From JAAYUJ01 sp963698165 (lineage in GTDB: Bacteria > Desulfobacterota > Syntrophobacteria > Syntrophobacterales > Syntrophobacteraceae), in the NCBI GenBank assembly GCA_963698165.1, contig CAVOPT010000006.1, forward strand, positions 310,001 to 374,000: a DNA stretch of 64,000 bases. The letters are read 5' to 3'. A model generated the notes under the pieces. It worked only from the letters and a program-made list of their open reading frames with translations. It was not told where the DNA came from and did no database searches. A program made the translations under genes and the position numbers. Each line of letters opens with the position of its first letter. Positions within the stretch are counted from its first letter, which is position 1. Shown here piece after piece: positions 8,239 through 16,465 of the stretch.

Positions 8239-9561
8239 ATGGTTGTATTGATTGTGGACGACGATCTCGGAGAGGTGAAACATCTCTCCTGTCTCCTGCG
8301 AGACCAGGGACACCTGCCCATCGCCACGGATACGCTCAAATCCGCCATGAACCTGGCCAAGCGAGACACACCCGGCCTCGTTCTCGTCAACATGAACGGG
8401 GAACCCAGGCCAGTCATGGAACTCATTGAAATGAGCCTGATCCTGCAGCCTCAGCCTCCGGTCATCGTCATGAGCCGGAAACCCCGCCTCGAGGACGCCG
8501 TCATGGCCATGAAAAAGGGCGCGTATGACTTCTGGGTGAAGCCCGTATCCGGAGAGCGGCTGAGCAAAATGATCGGTCTTTTCGAATCGAAGCCCCACCG
8601 GCCCTCCAGAAGCTCTGAGGGTACATCGCTCGACATCATAACCCAGGATCCCGCCATGGTGAGGCTCAAGGCCATCGTCCAAAAGGTCGCGGCGAGCAAC
8701 GCCACCTTGTTCATCCAGGGTGAGAGCGGCACGGGAAAGGAGCTTTTCGCCCGCTATATCCACAGGCACAGCAAGCGAAAGGAAAAACCCTTCGTGGCCT
8801 TGAATTGTGCGGCCCTGCCTGAAACACTCCTCGAAAGCGAGCTCTTCGGGCATGAGAAGGGAGCATTCACGGGTGCCATCAAGACCAAGGAGGGCAAGTT
8901 CGAGTTGGCCAACACCGGGACCCTGCTCCTCGACGAGGTTACGGAGATCCCTTACCATCTCCAGGCCAAGCTCTTGAGGGTGCTCCAGGAAAGCGAGGTC
9001 GACCGTCTTGGAGGAAGGCATCCTGTCCCCGTCGATGTCCGTGTGCTCGCCACGACCAATCTCAGCATGGAAGAGGCCCTGAAGGAGAAACGATTCCGAA
9101 AGGACCTGTACTACCGTTTGAACGTCATCCCCATCAAGATCCCCCCTCTCCGTGAGCGCCCCGGAGACATCCTGCTCCTCTCCAGCCACCTCGTGGAGAA
9201 GTACAATCAACTGCATGGCGGCTCCGTTATGGAAATCTCCGGTGAAGCGAAGAAAAAGCTGCAGAACCACCCCTGGCCGGGCAACGTGCGGGAACTCCAG
9301 AACGTGATCCAGAGAGCCGTTCTCCTGGCCGGCGAAACCTCCCTCACCCTCGAGCATCTCATCTTCGACAACGGGGAAGCCCAGGACGATTCACCGAGCG
9401 AAATGGCTCTCATGCCCATCAGCGAAATGGAAAAGAAGATGATCCACAAGGCATTGGGCACCGTTGACGGAAACCGAACGAGAGCCGCGGAAATCCTCGG
9501 GATCAGCGTGCGCACCCTCCGGAACAAACTGAACGAGTATCGGCAGGCGCAGGGCCTTTGA
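8239..9561 (+). CDS. Sigma-54-dependent activator with degenerate receiver domain (FlbD/FlrC-like)
   Basis: This 440-residue NtrC-family protein has an N-terminal receiver in which the phospho-acceptor position is Asn51 (LVLVNMNGEP) instead of Asp. The acidic pair in VDDDLGE and a Lys in FWVKP are kept. The AAA+ domain is intact: GESGTGKE, GAFTGA near residue 208, TLLLDEVTEI, and a Fis-type HTH at the C-terminus (RTRAAEILGISVRTLRNKL). It lies 33 bp after the TPR gene and 450 bp before a sigma-54 promoter driving flgB, so it is the best candidate activator of the flagellar operon. The Asn suggests that activity is not switched by classical phosphorylation. Function is inferred from family and position. 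Confidence 0.85.
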   Translation: MVVLIVDDDLGEVKHLSCLLRDQGHLPIATDTLKSAMNLAKRDTPGLVLVNMNGEPRPVMELIEMSLILQPQPPVIVMSRKPRLEDAVMAMKKGAYDFWVKPVSGERLSKMIGLFESKPHRPSRSSEGTSLDIITQDPAMVRLKAIVQKVAASNATLFIQGESGTGKELFARYIHRHSKRKEKPFVALNCAALPETLLESELFGHEKGAFTGAIKTKEGKFELANTGTLLLDEVTEIPYHLQAKLLRVLQESEVDRLGGRHPVPVDVRVLATTNLSMEEALKEKRFRKDLYYRLNVIPIKIPPLRERPGDILLLSSHLVEKYNQLHGGSVMEISGEAKKKLQNHPWPGNVRELQNVIQRAVLLAGETSLTLEHLIFDNGEAQDDSPSEMALMPISEMEKKMIHKALGTVDGNRTRAAEILGISVRTLRNKLNEYRQAQGL

Positions 9562-9735
9562 GTCAAAACTTCGATGTAGCCTCTTCGTCCTCCATGTCAG
9601 ACATTTGACCCATGCGCCACCCCCCTCCACGAGCTGACACCCAAGAACAGCACCACATGACTGGATGTCCATCAGCTGAGTGAGAGCTGCCAGTCACTCC
9701 AGTCAAAGCCCGTACCCGCCAACTCAGGCTTTTTC

Positions 9736-9896
9736 TCACCACGAAGAACACGAAGGACACGAAGATGTCATTCGGTGGACCGTCGATCCCGAAGAGATGA
9801 GTCCGTCTTTCAGGTCGGTCCTGTTGTGCGACTGAGAGCAACATGGAAGCGTTTTATCGCGTTTCTCCTTCGTGCTCTTCGTGCACTTCGTGGTGA
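9736..9896. mobile_element. Small inverted-repeat element without gene (TTCGTGGTGA family)
   Basis: TCACCACGAAG-AACACGAAGGAC at the left end is an imperfect inverted copy of the right end (reading inward CACCACGAAG-TGCACGAAGAG). Only about 100 bp without a plausible gene lie between. The ends match those bounding the GxxExxY gene at 15961-16406, so this looks like a non-autonomous derivative. The rest of the 9562-10011 gap holds only the flgB promoter. Confidence 0.65.
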
Positions 9897-9955
9897 AAAG
9901 AGCGGTAAGTTGACACCCATGTGCCTATGACGCCAATGGGAGGGGGCTGGACCGG

Positions 9956-9970
9956 TGGTACGAGATTTGC
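9956..9970 (+). promoter_or_regulatory. Sigma-54 promoter of the flagellar operon
   Basis: TGGTAC-GAGAT-TTGCT matches TGGCAC-N5-TTGCW with one mismatch and exact spacing, about 40 bases before the flgB start. Early rod genes under sigma-54 are the rule in several polar-flagellate lineages. Confidence 0.8.
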
Positions 9971-10011
9971 TCTCGTATAGGGCGGCATTCAAAGAATAAG
10001 GAGATTCCACC

Positions 10012-10401
10012 ATGAGTGATTCCAGCGTCTTTGACCGAACCGTCGGGCTCATGCGAGACCGCCTCAGCCTCAACTCCCTCAACCAGCGGGTGATTTCCGG
10101 GAACCTCGCCAACATCAACACTCCCGGTTATGCGGCCAAGGAGCTCTCTTTCGAGAAGGCTCTCCGGGACTCCCTCGAGGAACAGGTTCTCCACATGGTG
10201 AGGTCCAATGGGAGCCACGTCTCCGTCGATGACCCAAAATCCGCCATGCAAGCCCCCGAATTGGTTGAAACGGGTCCCGTGGATCTCGACGGTGAAATGC
10301 TCAAGCTATCCAGAAACAGCGTGGAATATCAGTACATCGTGAACCTCCTCAACAAGAAGTTCACCATGATGAAACAGGCCATCGGAGAAGGAGCACAGTG
10401 A
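10012..10401 (+). CDS. flgB: Flagellar basal-body rod protein FlgB
   Basis: This 129-residue protein has the FlgB/FlgC rod signature near the N-terminus (LNQRVISGNLANINTPGYAAKE) and the C-terminal EYQYIVNLLNKKF helix. It forms part of the proximal rod crossing the periplasm. An AAGGAG ribosome-binding site lies eight bases upstream of the ATG. It is the first gene of the operon, 41 bp after the sigma-54 promoter, and its TGA stop overlaps the flgC ATG. Confidence 0.93.
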   Translation: MSDSSVFDRTVGLMRDRLSLNSLNQRVISGNLANINTPGYAAKELSFEKALRDSLEEQVLHMVRSNGSHVSVDDPKSAMQAPELVETGPVDLDGEMLKLSRNSVEYQYIVNLLNKKFTMMKQAIGEGAQ

Positions 10402-10838
10402 TGGATTTTGATTCTTCCATGCGTATCAGCGCCTCCGGGCTCAGTGCCAATCGGGCTTGGATAAACGTTCTCTCGGCAAATCTCGCCAACATGAACACGA
10501 CCAGAACCCAGGACGGGAAGCCTTACCAGCGCAGAACCATCATCTATGAAAGCGTCCCATCCGCAAGCAGCTTTGATGAGGTTCTGGACAATGCACTCCA
10601 GGAGGAAGTCCAGAAAGTCCAGGTGACGGACATTGTGGCCGATGGCCGGGATTTCAAGGAAGTGTATGACCCGAGCCATCCGGATGCCAATGGAGAAGGA
10701 GTGGTGCTGACTCCCAACATCAGCCAGGTAGAGGAAATGGCAAACCTCGTCAACGCCAGCCGCTCTTACGAAGCCAATCTGGCGGCCATCAACACCGCAA
10801 AGCAGCTTGCCCTGAAGGCCATTGAAATAGGCAAGTAA
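10401..10838 (+). CDS. flgC: Flagellar basal-body rod protein FlgC
   Basis: The N-terminal rod motif (ISASGLSANRAWINVLSANLAN) and the C-terminal coiled segment (NLVNASRSYEANLAAINTAK) are those of FlgC, a proximal rod subunit. At 145 residues it is of normal length. The ATG overlaps the flgB stop (TGATG), indicating translational coupling; a GTG three bases earlier is less likely. Confidence 0.93.
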   Translation: MDFDSSMRISASGLSANRAWINVLSANLANMNTTRTQDGKPYQRRTIIYESVPSASSFDEVLDNALQEEVQKVQVTDIVADGRDFKEVYDPSHPDANGEGVVLTPNISQVEEMANLVNASRSYEANLAAINTAKQLALKAIEIGK

Positions 10839-10863
10839 AGCGGCGCGGTGAGGAGAAGAATCC

Positions 10864-11160
10864 ATGCGCGTTGTTCCCCTATCTCCCGGGATTTCGAAGG
10901 ACTTGGGCAAAGCGATTGGTTCCGTGCCCGGGACGTCCTCCGGTTCCTTTGCCGATGCCCTCAAGTCGAAGCTCCACGAAGTGGACCAGCTGCAGAACCA
11001 GTCGGACAAGGCCATGGCGGACGGATCGGTTGAGGGAGCCAAGAGCATCCACGAAACCATGATCAAGGTGGAAGAGGCCGACATCAGCCTGAAACTGCTC
11101 ACCAAGGTGCGCAACAAGGCGCTGGATGCCTACCAGGAGATCATGCGCATGCAGTTCTGA
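10864..11160 (+). CDS. fliE: Flagellar hook-basal body complex protein FliE
   Basis: This 98-residue protein has the FliE pattern: a Ser-rich start, SFADALKSKLHEVDQLQNQSD, and the conserved C-terminal ETMIKVEEADISLKLLTKVRNKALDAYQEIMRM. FliE joins the MS ring to the proximal rod. It lies 25 bp after flgC with an AGGAGAAGAATCC ribosome-binding site. The 113 bp that follow, before fliF, contain a short CTCCGCGG...CAGCGATCTCCGCGGTAAAAG repeat relic (about 11191-11225). Confidence 0.93.
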   Translation: MRVVPLSPGISKDLGKAIGSVPGTSSGSFADALKSKLHEVDQLQNQSDKAMADGSVEGAKSIHETMIKVEEADISLKLLTKVRNKALDAYQEIMRMQF

Positions 11161-11273
11161 AGCCCCTCCCTGAGGGAACGACTCCATTATGATCTCCGCG
11201 GACTCAGCGATCTCCGCGGTAAAAGAAGAGCCAGTTCAAGCTGAAAGAGTACACCCGGAGGTCCCATTCCACC

Positions 11274-12896
11274 ATGAACACCCTGACCCGCTTCCTTGAG
11301 CAAATGAGGAGCATGTTCTCCTCTCTTCCGCTGCGACACAAGGTACTGTACTCGGGTGCCATCCTCCTCTTCGTGGGCAGTCTCTCCTATCTCTTATACA
11401 GCAGCAACCGGCCGGACTACGTGCCCCTATACTCCGGCATGTCTGAAAACGACATGTCTGACGTCGTGGCTTCCGTGAAGGCGAAAAAGATCCCCTACCG
11501 CATATCGCCCAGCGGCAACGCTATCGAAGTGGCGAGAGAGCAATTGTATGAAACCCGCCTGGCCCTTGCCAAGGAAGGGATTCCCAAGGGCGCCGGAATG
11601 GGATTCGAGATCTTTGACCAGCAGAAGCTAGGAAGCACGGACTTCGTCCAGAAGATCAACTACCAGAGAGCACTGCAGGGGGAGCTGGCGAGGACCATCA
11701 ACGAGATGGATGAGGTTCTGGAGAGCCGCGTCCACCTCGTGATGCCGGAAGAGAGCCTTTTCGTTTCCGACCACAAGCCGCCCAGTGCGGCCGTGGTGGT
11801 GAAGCTGCGGCCCGGTGCCCGCCTCGAACAGAAGCAGGTTCAGGGCATCGTCCACCTGGTGGCCGGCACCGTGCGGGGCCTGGAAGACGACAAGGTGACC
11901 GTCTTGAGCACCGATGGCCAGGTTCTCTTCAAGAAGAACTCCGCCGACCAGCCCATGCAGATGAGCAGCCTTCAGACGGAACACAAGAGCCGCCTTGAAG
12001 AGGAGGTTCGCAAGAAAGTCCAGTCCATGCTCGAGCAGGTTCTGGGGGCCAACCGGGTGCTGACTCGAGCGTCCGTCGATCTCGACTTCAACCAGGTGCA
12101 GATAGCCGAGGAAACGTATGATCCCGACAGCGCGGTCATTCGCAGCCAGCAACGGAGCATAGAGAACTCGGACGGCAAGGACCTCCCGGCAAAAGGAAAC
12201 CCCGATGTGCCCATCAACGTGGAGAGCAAGCTCATGCAGAGCTCTCCCCAGGGAGACGTGCCTGGTGCCAAGGGGAAGCAGTTCAATCGTCAGCGGGAAA
12301 CGGTCAACTACGAAATCAACCGGGTGAGCCGCCAGATCGTGCAGTCGCCGGGGAACATCAAGAAGATATCCGTCGCCGTCATCGTGGACGGTCCCTACGA
12401 GATGAAAAAGGAAGCCGATGGGGCCGCCAAGTCAATGTTCGTGGGACGATCGGCGGAAGAGTTGAAATCCATCGAGGAAATCGTCAAAAAGGCCATCGGC
12501 TACAACGAAACCCGGGGTGACCAGATCAATGTATCCAACATCCCCTTCGCCACGGACGTCGCCAGCGGTGAAACGACAGCGGCGGAAAACCGATGGCTCA
12601 AGCTCCTCAAGAACAACCAGACACTGCTTCTCAACCTCCTGCTGGCTTTCCTGGTTTTCTTCTTCATCGTCAAACCGTTCATGCGGAAGTTCCAGGAGAT
12701 GGCTGCCGAACAGAAGAGCCTGCCCAGCCCTCAAAACGCCCTGATTGAGGCCGAAAACGCCGAGCTGGCCATGCTCCTCGAACAGTCTCAGTCGAGCAAC
12801 AAGCTCTCCATCAGAAAGAAGGCCTCGATTTTGGCCCAGCGCGACACAGAGCGGGCCGCCGAGATCATCCGGTCGATGCTGAGGGAGGAGGCATAA
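11274..12896 (+). CDS. fliF: Flagellar MS-ring protein FliF
   Basis: This 540-residue protein has an N-terminal transmembrane helix (VLYSGAILLFVGSLSYLLY), the YscJ/FliF ring-building motifs (YVPLYSGMSENDMSDVVA and RALQGELARTINEMDEVLESRVHLVMPEE), the Arg/Thr-rich FliF central region, and a second transmembrane helix (LLLNLLLAFLVFFFIVKPF). The C-terminal tail binds FliG. It forms the MS ring in the inner membrane. A CGGAGGT ribosome-binding site precedes the ATG. The gene ends three bases before fliG. Confidence 0.95.
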   Translation: MNTLTRFLEQMRSMFSSLPLRHKVLYSGAILLFVGSLSYLLYSSNRPDYVPLYSGMSENDMSDVVASVKAKKIPYRISPSGNAIEVAREQLYETRLALAKEGIPKGAGMGFEIFDQQKLGSTDFVQKINYQRALQGELARTINEMDEVLESRVHLVMPEESLFVSDHKPPSAAVVVKLRPGARLEQKQVQGIVHLVAGTVRGLEDDKVTVLSTDGQVLFKKNSADQPMQMSSLQTEHKSRLEEEVRKKVQSMLEQVLGANRVLTRASVDLDFNQVQIAEETYDPDSAVIRSQQRSIENSDGKDLPAKGNPDVPINVESKLMQSSPQGDVPGAKGKQFNRQRETVNYEINRVSRQIVQSPGNIKKISVAVIVDGPYEMKKEADGAAKSMFVGRSAEELKSIEEIVKKAIGYNETRGDQINVSNIPFATDVASGETTAAENRWLKLLKNNQTLLLNLLLAFLVFFFIVKPFMRKFQEMAAEQKSLPSPQNALIEAENAELAMLLEQSQSSNKLSIRKKASILAQRDTERAAEIIRSMLREEA

Positions 12897-12899
12897 CCC

Positions 12900-13901
12900 A
12901 TGGCAAAACTGACCGGACCCGAGAAGGCGGCCATCATCCTCCTTGCCCTGGGCGAGGAGCCGTCCGCGCAAATCCTCAAGAACCTGACCACCGAGGAAAT
13001 CAAGGAGCTTGGGGTCCAAATGAGCTTCCTCCAGGGAGTCAAGAAGGATGTGTCCGACGAACTGCTCCAGGAATTCGCGGGCCAGTTCAATTCCGAGGAC
13101 AACATCTGCGTCCCTGGAGAGCATTTCATGCGGTCTGTTCTGCCCGGCGTCCTCGGAGACAACAAAGCCACCGAGGTCATGTCGAAAATCGAGCTCGAAA
13201 AAAAACGGGTGCCGTTCAAACACTTGAGGGATATCGATGCGAGGGTCCTGGCCAATTTCATCCGCAACGAACACCCCCAGACCGTGGCCATCATCCTCGT
13301 GCACCTGGGCCATGAGAAGTCCAGCCAGGTTCTGGCCTTTCTCCCGGAAGCCTTTCAGTTCGAAGTGATCAATCGGATCGCTCACCTGGAAACAGTCCCG
13401 CCCGACCTTATCCGCGAGGTGGACGAAGTGCTCGAACAGGAGCTTGTGTCCGTGGGCAAGGAGAGCCACCAGCTTCTCGGCGGGATCGGGGCGGTGGCGG
13501 AAATCCTCAACTTCAGCGACAGCCGAACAGGAGACAGCATTCTCCAGGCCCTCGAGGACAACGATCCGGAACTGGCGGAAAAGGTGCGCAAACTCATGTT
13601 CGTCTTCGACGACCTGGCGATCATCAACGATCAAGGCATCCGAGAGCTCCTGAAGGAGGTCCGCAACGAAGAGCTCACGCTGGCCCTGAAGACCGCCTCG
13701 GAGGACCTCAAGGGCAAGATTTTCAAGAACCTCTCACAGCGGGCGGCCCAGATGCTCGAAGAGGACTTGTCCATGATGGGACCCGTGAGACTGAGCGATG
13801 TGGAGGTTGCCCAGCAAAACATCTTGAACATCGCAAGACGCCTCGAAAAAGAGGGCAAGCTGATGCTGGCCGGCAAGGAAGGGGGAGACACCCTTGTCTA
13901 A
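12900..13901 (+). CDS. fliG: Flagellar motor switch protein FliG
   Basis: This 333-residue protein has all FliG domains: LTGPEKAAIILLALGEEPSAQILKNL, the middle-domain EHPQTVAIILVHL motif and the C-terminal torque helix with conserved charges (LMFVFDDLAIINDQGIRELLKEV). FliG couples ion flow through the stator to rotation. It is translationally linked to fliF (3-bp gap), and its stop overlaps the fliH start. Confidence 0.96.
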   Translation: MAKLTGPEKAAIILLALGEEPSAQILKNLTTEEIKELGVQMSFLQGVKKDVSDELLQEFAGQFNSEDNICVPGEHFMRSVLPGVLGDNKATEVMSKIELEKKRVPFKHLRDIDARVLANFIRNEHPQTVAIILVHLGHEKSSQVLAFLPEAFQFEVINRIAHLETVPPDLIREVDEVLEQELVSVGKESHQLLGGIGAVAEILNFSDSRTGDSILQALEDNDPELAEKVRKLMFVFDDLAIINDQGIRELLKEVRNEELTLALKTASEDLKGKIFKNLSQRAAQMLEEDLSMMGPVRLSDVEVAQQNILNIARRLEKEGKLMLAGKEGGDTLV

Positions 13902-14631
13902 GATCATCAAAGGACTCGAAGAACCGCCTTTGACCCCTTACGACTTCCGGGTCCTCACACGCGACAACCCCTCGCGCTCCTTCCCCGCATTTTCCACCAA
14001 GGGCGGCTCTCTTGCGCGGAACGGTCGCCATGACGACGACCTCGACCCCGGAATGTCGTTCGACGATGTGGAAGCCGCCGTCCAGAATCGACTTCTGGAG
14101 TTGGAGCGAAAAGCTCAGGAGATCGAGGAAGAGGCCTACGCCAAAGGCTATGCGCAAGGGGAAAAGGACGGTTACGAGGTCGGCAGGAAGAGCATGCTCA
14201 TCGTGAAGGATCGCATCGAAAAGCTCCTTGCCGGCCTGGAGAAGCTTCCGCAACGGGCCTTCAGGGATTACCGCGACTGGCTTTTGTTCGCATCCCTCGC
14301 CATAGCACGCAAGATCGTGGGAATTGAGCTCTCAACGCAGCCTCAAGCCCTAATCCCCCTGGTCGATGCACTCCTCGATGAGACGGAAGCCCACCAGAGC
14401 CTCACCCTCTTTCTCAACCCCAAGGATTTGGAACTGCTCGCGAAAAACATGGACGTGAAAAAATGGACTGAGGAAACGAGGCACCCTTTTCACCTCAGGA
14501 CGGACAGCACTCTGGAACGCGGCGGATGTCGCATTGAAAGCGACATTCAACACTTCGATGCCACCCTCGAAACCCGGTTCTTCCTTTTGGAGCAGACCCT
14601 GCGCAATGAGCAATCCCCTGGACAGGACTGA
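13894..14631 (+). CDS. fliH: Flagellar assembly protein FliH
   Basis: This 245-residue protein has the FliH layout: an N-terminal charged region, the GxxxG-type repeat segment (YAKGYAQGEKDGYEVGRK), and the C-terminal FliH/YscL domain (LLFASLAIARKIVGIEL ... FLNPKDLELL). FliH is the stator-like regulator of the FliI ATPase in the type III export apparatus. The start is TTG 13894, with an AAGGGGGAG ribosome-binding site, inside the fliG end. Its own end overlaps fliI by 26 bases. Confidence 0.9.
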   Translation: MSKIIKGLEEPPLTPYDFRVLTRDNPSRSFPAFSTKGGSLARNGRHDDDLDPGMSFDDVEAAVQNRLLELERKAQEIEEEAYAKGYAQGEKDGYEVGRKSMLIVKDRIEKLLAGLEKLPQRAFRDYRDWLLFASLAIARKIVGIELSTQPQALIPLVDALLDETEAHQSLTLFLNPKDLELLAKNMDVKKWTEETRHPFHLRTDSTLERGGCRIESDIQHFDATLETRFFLLEQTLRNEQSPGQD

Positions 14632-15952
14632 TGCGGCACATGACGACTACCTGAAGCTTGGCGGACTCGGAGCGCTTCTGGATCCCGTTCGGCCGTTCAA
14701 GCGATACGGCCGCGTCCTTCAACTCACCGGAACCCTCATCGAAGCGGAAGGGCTGCAGGCTTCGCTGGGAGACATCTGCACAGTTCTCCCGCCCGGCAAC
14801 GCCGACCCGATCCACGCCGAAGTGGTGGGCTTTGAGAACAAGCGCTTGAAACTGAGCCCTCTCACCCCTTTGAACGGCATCTCCCCGGGAAGCCTGGTGC
14901 ACCTCGAGGACCTGGTGAACACCGTGCCCGTCGGGCCCGCTCTCCTGGGCCGTGTCATCGACGGCCTGGGCCGGCCCATGGACGGCAAGGGGACACTCCT
15001 CTCCGAAGGAGTCTACCCTCTCGCCGGAAAGACCTCCAACCCCCTGGAACGCCCCGTCATCCAGGAGGAGCTCGACGTGGGAGTCCGCTGCATCAACGCC
15101 CTGCTGCCCCTGGGCAAGGGACAGCGCATTGGGATATTCGCCGGCTCCGGCGTAGGCAAAAGCACCCTGCTCGGCATGATGGCCCGCTACACCAGGGCCT
15201 CCGTCAATGTCATCGGCCTCATCGGAGAACGGGGCAGGGAGGTCAACGAATTCCTGGAAAATGATCTGGGTCGGGATGGCCTGCGGCACTCCGTGGTGGT
15301 TGTGGCGACCTCCGACCAGCCTGCCACCGTGCGCATGCGGGCCGCTTTTCTCGCTTCGTCCATTGCGGAGTACTTCCGCGACAACGGGCGGGATGTGCTC
15401 CTCATGATGGATTCCGTCACGCGTTTTGCCATGGCGGCTCGGGAAATCGGGCTCGCCGCCGGGGAGCCCCCCACCACGAAGGGTTACACCCCCAGTGTTT
15501 TCAGCCAACTGCCCCAGTTGCTCGAACGGGCCGGGAATTTCGAGCACGGCTCCATTACCGGAGTGTACACGGTGCTCGTCGAAGGAGACGACATGGAAGA
15601 GCCCGTGGCCGATGCTCTCCGATCCATTCTCGACGGGCATATCGTCCTGGACAGGGGCCTTTCCCAGAGTCGGCACTTCCCCGCCATCGACGTGCTGGCG
15701 AGCGTCAGCCGTTTGACGGATCGTCTCCTGGACCCCGCGCGAAGAGCCCTGGCCGCTCGTTTCACTGAAATCCTGGCCACTTACAGGAAGAGTGAGGACA
15801 TGATCCGCATCGGAGCCTATGTCAAGGGAAGTCACCCTCAAACCGACTTCGCCGTGGAGATGATCGACAAATTGAACGCCTTTCTTCGCCAACCCACGGA
15901 AGAGTCTTGTTCGTTGGAAGAAGCCTTCGCGTCCCTCGAACAACTTTTTTGA
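14606..15952 (+). CDS. fliI: Flagellum-specific ATP synthase FliI
   Basis: This 448-residue F1-beta-like ATPase has Walker A (GIFAGSGVGKST), Walker B (VLLMMDSVTRFAMAAREIGLA) and the export-ATPase signature PTTKGYTPSVFSQLPQLLERAG. It powers unfolding and delivery of flagellar export substrates. The frame is open from 14534, but MSNPLDRTD at ATG 14606 matches the family N-terminus. It overlaps fliH. Normally fliJ would follow directly; here an inverted-repeat element with a GxxExxY gene intervenes. Confidence 0.95.
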   Translation: MSNPLDRTDAAHDDYLKLGGLGALLDPVRPFKRYGRVLQLTGTLIEAEGLQASLGDICTVLPPGNADPIHAEVVGFENKRLKLSPLTPLNGISPGSLVHLEDLVNTVPVGPALLGRVIDGLGRPMDGKGTLLSEGVYPLAGKTSNPLERPVIQEELDVGVRCINALLPLGKGQRIGIFAGSGVGKSTLLGMMARYTRASVNVIGLIGERGREVNEFLENDLGRDGLRHSVVVVATSDQPATVRMRAAFLASSIAEYFRDNGRDVLLMMDSVTRFAMAAREIGLAAGEPPTTKGYTPSVFSQLPQLLERAGNFEHGSITGVYTVLVEGDDMEEPVADALRSILDGHIVLDRGLSQSRHFPAIDVLASVSRLTDRLLDPARRALAARFTEILATYRKSEDMIRIGAYVKGSHPQTDFAVEMIDKLNAFLRQPTEESCSLEEAFASLEQLF

Positions 15953-15960
15953 AGAAGCTT

Positions 15961-16406
15961 TCACCACGAAGGGCACGAAGATCATGAAGAAAGGACGCGA
16001 AGATGGAATTCGATGATCTGTCAAGACATGTGATCGGCTGTGCCATTGAAGTTCATCGGACCCTAGGCCCGGGATTGCTTGAGTCCGCCTATGAACAGTG
16101 CTTGGCCCATGAATTGAAGTTGAACGGGATCGCTTTCAAAATCCAGTGGCCGCTTCCAATACAAGACAAGGGAATTCATATCGAAACCGGATACAGGGTC
16201 GACGTTCTCGTCGAGGATGCGCTTATCCTTGAACTGAAGAGCGTGGAGAAGATCATGGGGATCCATGAGGCACAACTGCTGACTTACATGAATCTTGCGC
16301 GCGTCAAGACAGGGCTCTTGATCAACTTCAACGTGAAGCGATTGAAGGACGGGATAAGTCGTTTGGTTTTATGAAACCTTCGTGCTCTTCGTGCACTTCG
16401 TGGTGA
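15961..16406. mobile_element. Inverted-repeat element carrying a GxxExxY gene, inserted between fliI and fliJ
   Basis: The left end TCACCACGAAGGGCACGAAG (15961) and the right end, read inward from 16406 (TCACCACGAAGTGCACGAAG), are inverted copies over about 28 bases with few differences. Between them lies only the 123-codon GxxExxY gene, whose ribosome-binding site (AAAGGA) is part of the left end. It splits an otherwise tightly overlapping flagellar operon. A gene-less relative lies at 9736-9896. No clear target duplication is visible. Confidence 0.7.
16003..16374 (+). CDS. GxxExxY family protein (PD-(D/E)XK-like)
   Basis: The 123-residue protein has the family hallmark G-x-x-E-x-x-Y in GPGLLESAYEQCLAHEL and continues with the conserved YRVDVLVEDALILELKSV. 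The Asp and the ELK triad in that stretch fit a PD-(D/E)XK nuclease core, and GIHEAQLLTYM and TGLLINFNV complete the family pattern. The biochemical function of the family is, to my knowledge, unproven. The gene is bounded by inverted repeats within the flagellar operon, unrelated to motility, and its ribosome-binding site comes from the repeat. This suggests the protein belongs to the repeat element itself. Family call firm; nuclease activity and mobility are inferences. Confidence 0.85.
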   Translation: MEFDDLSRHVIGCAIEVHRTLGPGLLESAYEQCLAHELKLNGIAFKIQWPLPIQDKGIHIETGYRVDVLVEDALILELKSVEKIMGIHEAQLLTYMNLARVKTGLLINFNVKRLKDGISRLVL

Positions 16407-16465
16407 GGTGTTTCGTGCGGCTATGCTGCGCCGTGTTCTTCTTGGTGAAAACAGGTCTGATCGGC

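Noticed and set aside
7552..9357. 601-codon open frame on the minus strand opposite the TPR gene end and the second activator
   Set aside because: It mirrors two well-supported plus-strand genes, shows no domain, and arises from GC-rich codon use; similar antisense frames at 4012-4974, 12432-13634 and 17927-19555 were rejected for the same reason.
16382..16465. N-terminal extension of FliJ (MLFVHFVVRCFVRL...)
   Set aside because: It translates the right end of the inverted-repeat element; FliJ similarity begins at ATG 16466.
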